64,000 bases of DNA from NCBI RefSeq assembly GCF_041146395.1, contig NC_090984.1, positions 127,104,280 through 127,168,279 of the forward strand, read 5' to 3'. Origin of the DNA: Eulemur rufifrons (Eukaryota; Chordata; Mammalia; Primates; Lemuridae). Below the pieces are notes generated by a model. It did not search any database. It saw only the letters and a program-made list of their open reading frames with translations, and was not told the origin of the DNA. The position numbers were made by a program, and so were the translations under genes. Shown here one piece after another: positions 35,303 to 47,849 of this stretch (its first letter is position 1; the number at the start of each line of letters is the position of its first letter).

Positions 35303-35868
35303 CGTCCTGCAAAGACATCTGCACCCGAATGTTTATAGCAGCACAATTCACAATTGCAAAGATGTGGAAACAACCCAAGTGCCCATCAATACATGGGTGG
35401 ATTAATAGAATGTGGTATGTGGAGTACTACTCAGCTATAAGAAACAATGGTGCTATAGCACCTCTTGTATTTTCCTGGATGGAGCTGGAACCCATTGTAC
35501 TAAGTGAAGTATCCCAAGAATGGAAAAATAAGCACCACATGTACTCACCATCCAATTGGTTTCACTGATCATCGCCTAAGAGCACATTTAGGAATAACAT
35601 TAATCGGATGTCCGCCAGATGTGGGTGGGGAGGGGATGGGTGTATACATACATAATGAGTGCGATGTGCACCGTCTAGGGGATGGACACTCTTGAAGCTC
35701 TGATGGGGGGGGAAGGGGGACAAGAGCAATATACGTAACATAAACGTTTGTATCCCCGTAATATGCTGAAATAAAAAAAAGAAACAATGTCATCTGCTTA
35801 CCAGGTGCTGGTGAGTGTTAAAAATAAAGGCAGTTCAGCTGGGATAAAAAAAAAAAAAAAAAAAAAAA
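35303..35868 (+). mobile_element. 5'-truncated L1 with possible 3' transduction
   Basis: 35303-35570 matches the end of L1 ORF2 (TTTATAGCAGCACAATTCACAATTGC..., CCCATCAATACATGGGTGG). 35570-35785 is the L1 3' UTR with its G-rich tract and ends TGCTGAAATAAAAAAAAG. Then 60 bp of other sequence with its own AATAAA is followed by a second, 23-base A tract (35846-35868). An L1 that read through its own signal and carried 3' flanking DNA would give this. ORF2 is truncated and has no active domain. It interrupts the partial block B copy. Confidence 0.8.
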
Positions 35869-36057
35869 CCACTGGAAAGTAATTCATGTGTTAAACCCAC
35901 TCCTCTCAGTGACAGATTCTGGCTGCTTTTTGCTACATCTTTTTAAAAGTCTCTCATGAAGCTCAAAGAGGACGTTGTGTGTATTGGAAAAAACATCAGA
36001 GCACTGCAATTGGGCCATATTGGAAATAATATCATTAAGGACTTTTAAGAAAATAGA

Positions 36058-36400
36058 GCTCGGGCTCGGTGGCTCATGCCTGGAATCCTACCACTCTGGG
36101 ACGCCGAGGTGGGAGGATTGCTTGAGGTTAGGAGTTTGAGACCAGCCTGAGCAAGAGCAAGACCCTGTCTCTACTAAAAATCAAAAGAAATTATCTGGAC
36201 AGCTAAAATTGTAAATGTAGAAAAAAATTAGCCGGGCATGGTGGCACATGCCTGTAATCCCAGCTACAGGGGAGGCTGAGGCAGGAGGATTGCTTAAGCC
36301 CAGGAGTTTGATGCTGCTGTGAGTGAGGCTGACGACATGGCACTCTAGCCCGGGCAACAGAGCAAGATTCTGTCTCAAATAATAATAATAATAATAATAA
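36058..36400 (+). mobile_element. Alu-type SINE, plus strand
   Basis: Dimeric Alu in the partial B block: GCTCGGTGGCTCATGCC near the start, GCCGGGCATGGTGGCACATGCC in the second monomer, tail of (AAT)n. The flanking AATAGAG on both sides may be the target duplication. It interrupts sequence that is continuous near 29770 and 42490. Confidence 0.88.
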
Positions 36401-37090
36401 TAGAGTAGTGAAATAACAGGGAGTCAATTTTTGGGTCATATTTCACAACTACAGCCTCCATGCAGGACTCTGGGCACTTGCTGGCTACGGCAGTGGAGGA
36501 TGCCAGAGGGAGCTTTTTATAGAAGTCGTGAACCTTCTGGTATTTTGAAGCCCACAGCACCACCTTTACCGTAAGCCCATGATCTTGGACAGTGAAAAGA
36601 TTCCACCCAAGACATGCGACAAAGACCCCTGTCTAACTCCTCCTACTCATTCTAATTATTATTAATATCATCTCATACTAATGAAATATCTTCTATTTTT
36701 CTGCAAACCTGGTTGTTGACTACAAACAATATCTTTTAATGTTTTTTTTTTTTTTTTTTAATCTTTTTGAAACCCAGTTGTTGAATGGAATAAGAACTCA
36801 CATTCTCTTAGCTGGTGTCTGTCCGCTGACATCTGAAGGCCCATCCTTCCTCTTCCCTGTTTGCCCCACTCATGGGAATCCTAGGAAGGAATCACAGGTG
36901 CTTTCTCACCAGATGGCTGTCACAGGCCCAACCCCACCAGACCATCCCTGCCCCACCAGGGAACTGTTGTGAAAACCTGAGCCAGTCTCCCTTCCTCCCC
37001 TACGAAGCCACTTGGGACTGTCTTGAGAGGCCTGCCCTGCTCCGCAGACACCTCAGTAGTGGAGAGACTCACCCTTCCCGTGTGCACTCA

Positions 37091-37120
37091 GTGTGTGTGT
37101 GTGTGTGTGTGTGTGTGCAT
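37091..37120. repeat. (GT)n, 3' of VH3 37758
   Basis: GT repeat within the conserved VH3 3' flank. Confidence 0.9.
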
Positions 37121-37718
37121 CTGTGCCTGCCTGTGTGTGCAGGTGTCTAACACCATCAGAGTCAACATCTACACTAAATGTCGGTGGGTCCCTCTGCCCT
37201 TGAATTGTGTGACATATAATCGATCTTGTGAGCCTGGTGCTGGACACGGATCTCCATGGGGTCTTCCTGCTCTTGCTTAGAATGCTGACTCCCTCTGCCC
37301 CTGACGTCCAGTAGGCGGTTTATCCTGCTTGCCGGCTAGAAGGAACGTTTACTTCTGTGTGCTGTGCTGCATTATGCTGTCCAGGAAAAAAATCTTTTAT
37401 TGATTTTCAGAATTATGGAGAAGTGTTGATAATTAATGTCTATTTGGGGAAAAGAGAAAGTGCCTGGAAGCCACTCTCTGCATTTTGTGAAGGTAACAAT
37501 ATTTTCTCTCATTACCACAAACATATCTAACTCAGAGACTGCAGAGGGAAACACAGAATGGTGAATTCAGAGAAGTTCCCCAGAAGAAACCGATTTCTGG
37601 AGAGGAAGCCACGACCCTGAGAGGAAACCAGCCCTTACCCCCAACCTGCACCTGCCCTGGGCTGACTCTGCTCCTGTGTCTTCTGCGCCCCCTGGCGGCC
37701 GCGCGAGCCCCCCCAGGA

Positions 37719-37757
37719 GATTTGTGTCTGGGCTCACACTGATGTCCCCTCACTGTG
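37719..37757 (-). other. 23-bp-spacer V-RSS, nonamer variant ACACAAATC
   Basis: Heptamer CACAGTG (37757-37751), 23-bp spacer (37750-37728), nonamer ACACAAATC (37727-37719). The nonamer has T at the eighth position, where the other VH3 genes have C. Confidence 0.93.
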
Positions 37758-38214
37758 TCTCTGGCACAGTAGTACAGGGCCGTGTCCTCGGCTCTCAGAC
37801 TGTTCATTTGCAGAGACAGCGTGTTCTTGCTGTTGTCTCTGGAGATGGTGAATCGGCCATTCACGGCGTCTGCGTAGTATGTGCTACCACAATTACCATT
37901 AATGGCTGAGACCCACTCTAGCCCCTTCCCCGGAGCCTGGCGGACCCAGTACATATAGTAGTTGCTGAAGGTGAATCCAGAGGCTGCACAGGAGAGTCTC
38001 AGGGACCCCCCAGGCTGGACCAAGCCTCCCCCAGACTCCACCAGCTGCACCTCACACTGGACACCTGCAAACACAGACACATCCTGGTCAGAAACTGCCA
38101 CACACACCCCTGTTTCTCTCACTCACATCCACTCCCTCACCCAATATCCATAGTTCTCCATGAATTACCTTGTAACAGAGCAACAAGGAAAACCCAGCGC
38201 AGCCCAGACTCCAT
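37758..38214 (-). CDS. IGHV3: IGHV3-like variable segment with extra CDR2 cysteine
   Basis: VH3 germline segment. Leader exon 38214-38169 encodes [15 protein letters not shown] or a close variant (the codon region CTGTTACAAG reads L-L-Q). The intron is 104 nt. V exon 38064-37758 (307 nt) starts [16 protein letters not shown] after G-V-Q-C. Cys22, Trp36 (MYWVRQ) and Cys92 (YYCAR) are present and the frame is open. CDR1 is NYYMY. CDR2 [17 protein letters not shown] has a third cysteine in place of the usual Gly (GNGGST in the 43885 gene) and N for K before the last Gly. The Cys comes from a single GGT-to-TGT-type change, seen as ccacaatt on the plus strand near 37888. The 5' flank is block B class. 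Functional by sequence, though the unpaired Cys could affect folding or form a CDR2-CDR3 disulfide. Confidence 0.95.
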
Positions 38215-38339
38215 GGTGAGTGACTGTGTTCAGTCCTGATCACCGACTGGGGACACCTGGGAATGCCAGGGCTGGGGCTCCTGTCCCAGAGCTGGAGGGT
38301 GAGGGCTGGGCTGGTTTTCATCAGCAGTGGGAGGGCCCT

Positions 38340-38362
38340 ATTTGCATGTCCCCTGCTATATA
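38340..38362 (-). promoter_or_regulatory. VH3 promoter: octamer with upstream TATATA
   Basis: TATATA (38362-38357) then ATGCAAAT (38347-38340) on the minus strand, 126 bases upstream of the leader ATG. Confidence 0.9.
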
Positions 38363-38369
38363 GCAAGCC

Positions 38370-41300
38370 CTCCGGTGGGACGCCTGAGGGAGTGTAGGGC
38401 CCAGGGAAGAGGTGAGACTCCTGAAGGAGTTCATAGGTCATGATATTTGACATATGAAACTGTACAAAGAGAAGGATGGTGCAGTTTTGCAATGTGTGGA
38501 AGAGGAAGGACATGTCTAGTGAGAGCTACCTGCAGTATCTGTATCTGAGCTCCCCGACACTAGATCCTACTGCGCGTATGAACCATCCCCAGCACCAGTG
38601 TGGACATGCCTCATGGGGTCTGCAGTATCCCCTTTCACTAATGAGAACATGATGGGATTTTGCTGCATTGTCGTGTTACAACTTCAAGGTTGCAATGAAC
38701 TTTGGGCCACAGAATCCACCCTGCCCTTGACGCGGTTGTGCATTAACTGTGACATGAGCCTCACTCAGCTGAGGGGATTCAGGTTCACACAAATTGTCAA
38801 ATGCAACTGTGCTTCCTCTGTGCTGGGCCCAGGGCACATGAGTGGGGCCAAGAAGGATCCACTGAAGTTTGTCCTGACATTTCCCTCTCGCCAGGCAGGT
38901 CCACACTGGCCCGGGTTCAGTCTATGGGGCTGACACATGCTTGGGACAGTAGCCAGCCCTGATCTCTGCGGAAGTCACGACGTGAGTGTTAGTGCCCAGA
39001 CTCCACTGTCCATGGCTGCAGATGGCCCTGTGGTCCTACTTGTCATTCACTAGTGTCCCCTACTACCTCCACTCTGGAACCATCTAACACGTGGCAGCAC
39101 TTTGCAGTGAGGGTTGCTGCATGTTGTTCCCTGATGGAGTGACTCAGGCCTGAGCACTGCAGAGCCATTGTCCTTGTTCCCTCTGCCACCCGCAGGCATG
39201 TGGCTGATGCACTTGACCTCCCCAGTGTGGGATGCAGTGGAGAAACCACAGAATCTGCCCAGGCCTGAGGGATGGCCCCTGCCTCCATGGGTACACAAGC
39301 TTAGCCTCCAAAGCAGAGTTACTCTCTGTCAGTGGGAGAGGGCCTGTCGTTGTTGGGTGGTCCTCATGACTGAATGGCCTCAGACCAGGTCTCAGATTCA
39401 GGGGAGCACACTGTTCCCCCAATAGGTGTGATCCTTCCTGGGAAGCAGAACTTCGAATCAATCACAGCCTAACATTGGGGCAATAAAAAGAAAGATTTCT
39501 CAAGTTGTCACCATGGTGTGTGGATAGGAATTAATCTCGCCCCTACCACTGTTTAGCAGACCCAGGTGCCACAGCACTCTGTAGGGCCCGGCACATGCTC
39601 CATTCCTTGTGAGCAAGGAATCCCTGCAAGGGACCCTGGTGTACATTAATCAAGACCCATACGTTAATTTTTCTTGTTGCCGTGATTACCATTGTGGTCT
39701 TAATAATCTTGTGGCATAAGCTTGTATGTAGAAGAGTTTTCCAACATTTTCTTCCATAATTCTTGTGCTCACCACTCACAAAGATTAATTCACAGCAGAT
39801 AACAGACATGACCCACACTGTAATTTACCTCCCCAAGCCAGTACGGTAGAGGATCTGACACAGGACTGGTCCCCAGTCCCCTGTGTGAGGGCTGGTGCAG
39901 GGACTGGAGCGAAGCCTGCGTGGCAGGTGGGCCTGCATGTGGGCACCACTGAGAGTGTCCTGATGACACCTGTGCTCGGACCTGGGCCACCTGTAGAGCA
40001 TTTCTTGTTCAATCTTAAAGAGCCATGTGACATTTGGGTGTGTGTTACCAGGTAATGAAATTCATCCTCTTGGTTCTTTCTCCCTGCAGGCAGCACCTGT
40101 GACTAGCATGTGGGTTATGCATGAGTGTGTTGTCCGGGCCTTGGCGAGAAGCCCTCTGCATTTTGTCCCGGCCTCTGCCGAGTGCACTCCCTGTGCCATC
40201 ACACTGACACTCACGTGCCTGGGATTAGCCAGTGGACAACAGTCGCCCTCTGCGACCAGCGACTCCAGCGCCGCCCGAATGGTCCATGAATTAAGTGGCC
40301 ACAGTGGCAGGGCTGGTTGACATGCATCACCCAACTTCATGTGCTTTCTCCCCTCAAGGCAGACTGAGGTCCTCCCTCTGCCTAATCTGAAGTCTGCGAG
40401 CAAAAGAGCCGAGCAGTGACCTCAACATGGCTCCTGAACTGAGTCACGGAATCACTTGATGAGAAATTCCCTAAGAACTCTGAGTCTGGAAGGTGCAGCA
40501 ACTCATCTTGCCTGGATCCAGCGCATGTGTGTGTCTTTCCAAACCCAACCCTCGCCCAGGACCACTAGCCGTGTGATTACCCTGCACCCAATTCTGTTAA
40601 TGGTGTCAGCCTGACATTTCCTGGGGCCAAGGGCTGCATTTCTCAGTAAGAGACACTCAGCATGGGGTTCCCTGGAAGGAGAACCTGTATCTGCCCTGTA
40701 AGTATCTCTGTAAAAATTCAGTCTGAGTTGCATTTCTGTGGGACCAAATATAACTTTCCGGGCACCCTGCCTTATCTATCTTTATAAATCTTTACTTTAT
40801 AAATTATATCTGTGTCTCTGTGTATTATTTTTATTTCTGTTTCCTACTAATTATTCATCCTTTGTGACAACCCCTGTCTGAGGGTCCCGAAATTTAGAGG
40901 GGAGCTTAGCTAACTCCCCGCAGAAAAAGGAAAAGAAAATATTTATGTCAGTTTCCAGTAATTTTATGTGATAAAATGGTCAGCCTCATCATTGTAGCAT
41001 TTATGCCCATCAGGAATTCGTGTGCATGTGGGCGTGTGACAGAGTTCTAGTCACGGAGGCAGGAGAGAGTCTCTGTTGTGACCTTGCTGATCCTTCAGGG
41101 CAAACTTCAGAAAGGTGTCCTCTCCACTTCCACCACTTGTCCTATCTGTGGGACCCTGAAAACAGTCTCAGCACATCCACACAAGAGGGGATTGGTGGAT
41201 GAAGCGGACGTTTTCTGCATATCAGTGTGAAATGTCGAGACAAGAAGCTCCTTGGGTGCATGAACTTTTGAAACTGGCAAAGATGGAGCCACTCACATCT

Positions 41301-43210
41301 GGCTTCCTGTTTGATTAGGTTATGATTTTCCTTATTGTTTAGTTATTTCATGTTGCCATTAATTTTTGCTAAAATAGCCAGATATGATGGTCTAGAGGCA
41401 TTAAAATCAAAAGTACCTCATTTCCTAGTCAGAAGCTCCAGGTGAGGTGAACAGTGGCGTGTGGTTCATTGTGTGCTAGGACACGTGGCTGAAAGCTAAG
41501 TGTGGGCACAGAGCTATTTTGTCTGCATCAGTGAAAAAGTTCTGTATATTCCTTGGATGAGATTCTCATTAAGACACTTCAGACAATAGTATTTGTCGAT
41601 CAATCACAGTTCAATAATGAACCTGGAAGTTACTAAGCAGTGATTCATGTTACCGAAGAAAACTTTCCATTGGAAATGGAAGTAAAATCAGCCCAACTGG
41701 AGGTAAAATCAGCCCGTGTGGCAAAAGTCATTGCCCTTCTTGGTGCTTGTCAATTAGCCAAAATCCAGGATTGAATGCATATGTTTTTAAAATAGTACAT
41801 GAACTTGGGATATTTTGCAAACAAAAGGGTTTCTCAAAAGTTCTGGTAAACGTATCAAAATGAAGAAAAAACTAACAAACTTCTAGATAGACTTCTAAAT
41901 CCTAGAGATCCAACTAAAGTAAATAGGAATCATGCAAAAAATAACATGGGGGTTAAACAAGTGTTATACGAAGTCGTTACTGAGAACAAGCAGCCTAAAC
42001 TTAGTTTGTGATGCTGTCTAACCTTGTGAGGCATCATCACTGCTCATGTAACACACCGTCCACTCATTGGAAATATTTTGTAAGTGTTGAAAATGTTTAT
42101 CCAATTAGCATTATGAAATTTGAATGTCACAGTTTTAAGCAATTCTTGAAATTCCTTCGCCAGTCTACCATGAGAACTTGCTTACAGCATTGTGGTCCAG
42201 TCCCTCAAGGACACATCAGTTGTTACACTTTCCCTTGGTAGCAACTGAACAAACATTTAGATTTTATCACAATTACTAGCATTTTCCTTATTGCATGTGA
42301 GAGTAAATAATTTTGAAAGCAATTAATGCATTACAGACACTCCTATCACCACAGATTCAGGGTCCTTTTACTGCATCTATTTAGCAGTCTATCATCATGT
42401 TCAACCAGCACAGAGTGTGTGTTGGAGAAACATCAGGAAAATACTGGTCTTGAGCCATACTGGAGCAAATATTATTAAGGACTTTAAGGGAAACACAGCA
42501 GTGCAATTCCAGGGAGGAAACCCTCGGCTTCACATTTCAGAACAACAGCATCAGTTCAGAATTCTAGACACTTGGAAGGCTGCTGCGGTAGAGAATGTCA
42601 AACTGAGCATCCTAGTAGAACCTGTGAACCTTCTCATATTTTGAAGGCCACAGCAGACCCAGAGCCTTCAGGATAAGCTGATGAGCTTGGACAGTGAAAA
42701 GCTTCCCCCCATGACATTGGACCAAGACCCTGTCTAACTCCTCCTCCTGCTCATCCTCATTAGTACTATGATTTCTTCATACTAATGAAACGTCTTCTAT
42801 TTTTTGGCAGACCTCATTGTTTTCCACCCATAAAGGCCTTTCCCTGCTTTTCAAATAAATGTAAAAATATTTAATAGTTGTTGAGTGGAATAAGAAGTCA
42901 AAGTCTCTTACGTGGTGTCTGTCCGCTGACATCTGAAGGCCCATCCTTCCTCTTCCCTGTTTGCCCCACTCATGGGAATCCTAGGAAGGAATCACATGTG
43001 CTTTCTCACCAGATGGCTGTCGGAGGCCCAGACACCAGCAGACACTTCCTGGGAGTGAGAGCCCCCTCCCTTTCCCACCAGGGAACTGTTGTGAAAACCT
43101 GAGCCAGTCTCCCTTCCTGCCCTACGAAGCCACTTGGAACTGTTTTGAGAGGCCTGCCCTGCTCTGCAGACACCTCAGTAGTGGAGAGACTCACTCTTCC
43201 CGTGTTCACT

Positions 43211-43244
<34 letters not shown>

Positions 43245-43430
43245 ATCTGTGCCTGCCTGTGTGTGCAGGTGTCTAACACCATCAGATTCAGTATCTACAC
43301 TAAATGTCGGTGGGTCCCTCTGCCCTTGAATTCTGTCAGATATAATCGATGTTGTGAGCCTGGTGCTAGGACAGGGAGCTCCACGGGGTCTTCCTGCTCT
43401 TGCTTAGGACGCTGACTCCGTCTGCCCCTG
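38370..43430. repeat. Segmental duplication block B, copy 2
   Basis: Collinear with 25650-30680, between VH3 37758 and VH3 43885. A local 13-bp repeat (CAACTGGAGGTAAAATCAGCCC-type, 41685-41715) is one of the few structural differences. Non-coding. Confidence 0.93.
43213..43242. repeat. (GT)n, 3' of VH3 43885
   Basis: GT repeat within the conserved VH3 3' flank. Confidence 0.9.
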
Positions 43431-43845
43431 ACGTCCAGTAGGTGCTTTATCCTGCTTGACGCCTAGAAGGAACGTGTACTTCTGTATGCTGTGCTGCATT
43501 GTGCTGTCCAAGAAAAAAATCTTTTATTCATTTTCGGACTTATTGAGAAGTGTTGATCATTCATGTCCATTTGGGGAGAGGAGAACGTGACTGGAAGCCA
43601 CTGTCTGCCTTTTGAGCAGGTGACAATATTTTCTCTCATTAGCACAAACATATCTAACACAGAGACTGCAGAGGGAAACACAGAATCGTGAATTCAGAGA
43701 AGTTCCACAGAGGAAACCGTTTTATGGAGAGGAAGCCACGACCCTGAGAGGAAACCAGCCCTTACCCTCCACCTGCACCTGCCCTGGGCTGACTCTGCTC
43801 CTGTGTCTTGCGCGCCCCCTGGCGGCCCCGCGCGCACCCGCAGGA

Positions 43846-43884
43846 GGTTTGTGTCTGGGCTCACACTGATGTCCCCTCACTGTG
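43846..43884 (-). other. 23-bp-spacer V-RSS of VH3 43885
   Basis: Heptamer CACAGTG (43884-43878), 23-bp spacer (43877-43855), nonamer ACACAAACC (43854-43846). Confidence 0.95.
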
Positions 43885-44341
43885 TCTCTTGCACAGTAGT
43901 ACAGGGCCGTGTCCTCGGCTCTCAGACTGTTCATTTGCAGATACACCGTGTTCTTGCTGCTGTCTGTGGAGATGGTGAATCGGCCCTTCACGGCGTCTGC
44001 GTAGCTTGTGCTACCACCATTACCATAAATTCTTGAGACCCACTCCAGCCCCTTCCCTGGAGCCTGGCGGACCCACTGCATGTAGTTGCTGCTGAAGGTG
44101 AATCCGGAGGCTGCACAGGAGAGTCTCAGGGACCCCCCAGGCTGCACCAAGCCTCCCCCAGACTCCACCAGCTGCACCTCACACTGGACACCTGCAAACA
44201 CAGACACAGCCTGGTCAGAAACTGCCACACACACCCCTGTTTCTCTCACTCACATTCACTCCCACACCCAATATCTCTAGTTCTCCATGAATTACCTTGT
44301 AACAGAGCAACAAGGAAAACCCAGCGCAGCCCAGACTCCAT
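43885..44341 (-). CDS. IGHV3: IGHV3-like variable segment, intact
   Basis: VH3 germline segment. Leader exon 44341-44296 encodes [15 protein letters not shown]. The intron is 104 nt. V exon 44191-43885 (307 nt) starts [16 protein letters not shown] after G-V-Q-C. Cys22, Trp36 (MQWVRQ) and Cys92 (YYCAR) are intact with no stops. CDR1 is SNYMQ. CDR2 [17 protein letters not shown] is 17 residues, the standard VH3 length. FR3 [19 protein letters not shown] keeps the TVYLQ form, where most neighbours have TLSLQ. Its 3' flank is of the block B class, shared with 31140 and 37758. Its 5' flank is block D, shared only with 60020. Functional by sequence. Confidence 0.96.
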
Positions 44342-44466
44342 GGTGAGTCAATGTGTTCAGTCCTGTTGACCGAATGGGGACGCCTTGGAATGCCTGGGCT
44401 GGGGCTCCTGTCCCAGAGCTGCAGGGTGAGGGCTGGGCTGGTTTTCATCAGCAGAGGCAGGGCCCT

Positions 44467-44489
44467 ATTTGCATGTCCCCTGCTATATA
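44467..44489 (-). promoter_or_regulatory. VH3 promoter: octamer with upstream TATATA
   Basis: TATATA (44489-44484) then ATGCAAAT (44474-44467) on the minus strand, 126 bases upstream of the leader ATG. Confidence 0.9.
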
Positions 44490-44499
44490 GCAAGCTCTG

Positions 44500-47362
44500 G
44501 GGTGGGACGCCTGAGGGAGGGCAGGGTCCAGATCAGAAGTGAGTGTCTGGGGGGAGGGTGTATGACCACGGCAACATTTGATACAATGTAAGCTCTTCTT
44601 AGGAAATTGTAATCTGGTAAATACTGAGCATCCATCATCGTACTTCCTATTGCCACATGGACATGGATCATGTACTCTAAGTGTCCATCTCTGTTCCATA
44701 TTACAAACGTGAGAGTCACCCCAGGGCATCGAGGGCCTGTGTAATGTGTCAGGAGCTCAGTCTGGGGAGAGTGAGTTCTGGGATCTGAGCCTGTGCTCCT
44801 CAGCACTGCACACGCCTGACCCATGAACCATCTCCCGCACAGAGCTGAGCAGCTTAGTGTGGGTGCAAGAACTCTGTCATGAGAACATGTGTGGTTTTCC
44901 ACACCTGGACCTTACCCCAACATAGGCAGAGGCCAAGGTGGATGCTGCTGAATTTTCAACATGTTTGGACAGGTAACATATTATCTTTGTAAGACTTCTT
45001 ACCAATGGTATTTTTAGGATTTATGTGAAATCAGTTTTATGAGTTATAATTGACATGGGGAGAACTTCATATATTTAGAGTGTGTAATTGACAAAAATTC
45101 ACACATCCATAATCATTATGAAGACAGTGAGCAAATCAATTCTCGGTAATGTTTCCATCTCTTCTTCTGTCTTCACTTCTGTCTGCTAACCTTCTTCCTC
45201 CATCCCCTGGGCAGATACTGATCTTGTTAAAGTACATTAGTTTTATTTTCTAGAATACATAACAATGGAATAGTGTAGTCTGTCCTCTTATTAACTCAGC
45301 ATAAAGACCAGCAAACGTAGTGGTGCTGTGGTGCGCAGCAAATGTTCACAGATATTAACAAGGAGTAGTATCCCATCAACACATTTACAGTGCTTTTTCT
45401 GCTAAGATGTGATCAACATACATTTTTATTTAATTTTCTGGGTCTTACAAATAAACCTGCTACTCAGCTTGAAGGTGTACACAAGTGAAACATTTTTTTT
45501 TATTTTATTCTTATAACAACTTTGACTACAACAGATAAACTGCAGTAGTTGCAATTTTGCAAACATTATTTAGGACTTCAGATAACCGGTGTTATAAGAC
45601 TAAAAACTATCCCGAGGTGGGGAGAGATGAGTTTTGCAGAAAGTGACAGAGCCAGGGAGTTCACTGCTCTGGGGCAGGGGCTGCCATATACAATGCAGGC
45701 TACGGCAGGATGCAGCTGCCAGCGTGCATTGGACTGCTGGAGGCTGAGCATGGTGAAGGCATCCTGCTGGGAAATGCTCAGGGGCCACGTGTTTAAGGGG
45801 ATTCCCCTCCCCTTGTCTCTGTCCTCTGTAACAGGCACAGTCACAAACTCTCTGGGAAAGAGGGTTGCACACACTTCGGAAGTGCATCCAGACCCATCCC
45901 CATCACCACTGTGGAACTGAGAATTGATCTGCCGCAAAACCTACAAAACTGGCATCCTGGGGGCGCAGATGGACACTGTAGGACCTGGGAGGGAACAGAG
46001 GTCCCCACCAAGGTTAGGCCCAGAGCCACCTCCCCGTTCCCTGTGGAAGAAAAGCCTCGATCTGCAGGGAAGGGCAACACACCTGGAAGGTAAGGACACC
46101 GAGGGAGAACCCCTGCAGCTGGGAGACAGAACAATGAGGGACAACCAGGGACTCTGTACCCCAGGAGGATGGGCAAGATGCTGGACCATCATCTCCTCTG
46201 GGGCAGAGACGGGGACACCTGGAGGCAGCAGCCAGATCCAGGACCCCCAGCCCACTAGAAATACAGCTCTGCTGAAGGGCAGACAATCCCACCTCAGCCC
46301 ACCCCATCCATCCATTGACAAATGTCAGGGGGACATCACAGGGGACTGCGTGTGGCAGAGCTGACACAGACAGACCTCTGCAGGACAGCACAAGGTGCAA
46401 ACATACAGCCAAGCAGGAAACAGAAACCGGGGTCACTGGAGGAATCTGAAGCCTCTGGTGGACGTAGAAGGAACAGCCTTCAACTGTGGTAGCCACGGGG
46501 AAACTGATTTCAAATGTGGTCCTGAGGAGATTGTCAGAAACCCCCGCAAGAAAGGCCTAGTCAAGGTAGGGTATGAGAAACTGCAGGGAGAAGATGCATA
46601 AATACAGCATAGGTCATGAGGCCCCACCAACTGTCCAGTGCAATGTGTCTGGCTACCCACAAAAATTAGAAAACATTTCCAAGAGGAAGACAAAAGTCAT
46701 AATGGACAAATGATCAGAATGTGATTTTGAAATGACACCATATTAGAATGATCTAAATCAACAGAATATTTAAAACAACTAGAGTTAATACACAAAAATC
46801 TCTAAGGGAAAATATGGGCAGACTGTAGGATCAGACAGGTGCCTGCTGCTGACAGATGGAAACATCAAGAATCAAACGTAAAACATGAAATAATCAAACA
46901 ATGTGCTTGAGAATTGAAGAAGCCTTGGGTACACTCGTCAGTAGAGTGGGCTCAGCCCAAAAATGAAACCAGGGACTTAAGAAAGTGTCATTGGGAATGA
47001 CACAAACCAAGTTGCATAGACAAAAAGAGTGAAGAAGACAGAATATCACTATGAAAATTGTAATATGTATGTTTCACATTCCAAAGGAAAATTAAAAACA
47101 AACAGACAAAAATAAATCTTTGAAGAATTATATAGGCAACAATTTTCCAAATATTATAACTAACCCCAAGTAACATCCCCAAGAATCTCTTAGAATTTGA
47201 AGGTGCATAAACACACATAGACACACACACACACACACACACACAACACATCCGCCATGGACGTAGCTCTGTGCACTTGCAAAAGCTCCTACACCTCACA
47301 CACACACACACACACAACACATCCGCCATGGACGTAGCTCTGTGCACTTGCAAAGGCTCCCA

Positions 47363-47394
<32 letters not shown>

Positions 47395-47600
47395 GGGCAC
47401 TGCCCCAATGTTACTCTTTCCACTTGGTTCAGTTGAAAATATCTGTATTCATGCTATGAAGTAGTTCTCCAAAGTGGAGATTATATTTTTCTATGTGAAA
47501 GTGTGTCCATTCCAACCAATATTATAAAATACAATTAAATATATTTTATAAAACTGAATGCATGTATCATTTTTAGGAAATGTACTATTTAAAGGTAAAG
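44500..47600. repeat. Segmental duplication block D, copy 1
   Basis: 5' flank of VH3 43885, collinear with 60640-64000. It contains a GC-richer stretch at 45540-46700 with overlapping open frames on both strands (see findings), the CA array, and the Alu empty site at 46867. No gene is assigned. Confidence 0.93.
47217..47395. repeat. (CA)n array with an interspersed 50-bp unit, block D1
   Basis: Three CA tracts separated by two copies of a unit reading ACATCCGCCATGGACGTAGC... to ...GCTCC. Block D2 (63702-63810) has two CA tracts and one unit, so the unit number differs between copies. Confidence 0.92.
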
Positions 47601-47849
47601 TAATATCCATTTTTCAGCTCTGTGTTGATTTATTTTTACTGTGTGACAATACCATCCTATCTAAATAGAAAGGACTTTTAACATTTTTAAATCTGCTTAA
47701 TAATTTTAGATTTTTTATATTACATGTGTATAAAATGTCTAATGATCAAATCAGGCAAATAGCAAATTTATAATCTGAGACATTTATGATTTCTTTGTGT
47801 TTGGAATATGCAAAATGCTCTCTTCCAGCTACTTGAAAGTGTACAGTGC

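Larger units (their letters stand above)
34796..37290. repeat. Partial block B copy with L1 and Alu insertions
   Basis: 34900-35290, 35880-36050 and 36420-37290 match successive parts of 29170-30680. The first 100 bp after the block C edge (34796-34900) is unassigned, perhaps a diverged L1 scrap. The L1 at 35303 and Alu at 36058 are absent from the other copies. Confidence 0.82.

Noticed and set aside
45492..45512. Minus-strand AATAAA plus A-run as the end of a processed pseudogene
   Set aside because: The A-run follows the signal immediately, and is missing in the duplicate at 61630-61650, so a retrocopy end is not supported.
46988..47392. Frame rich in V-C-V-C repeats (also 63579-63808, 3743-4108, 17841-18203)
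   Set aside because: Translation of CA/GT microsatellites.
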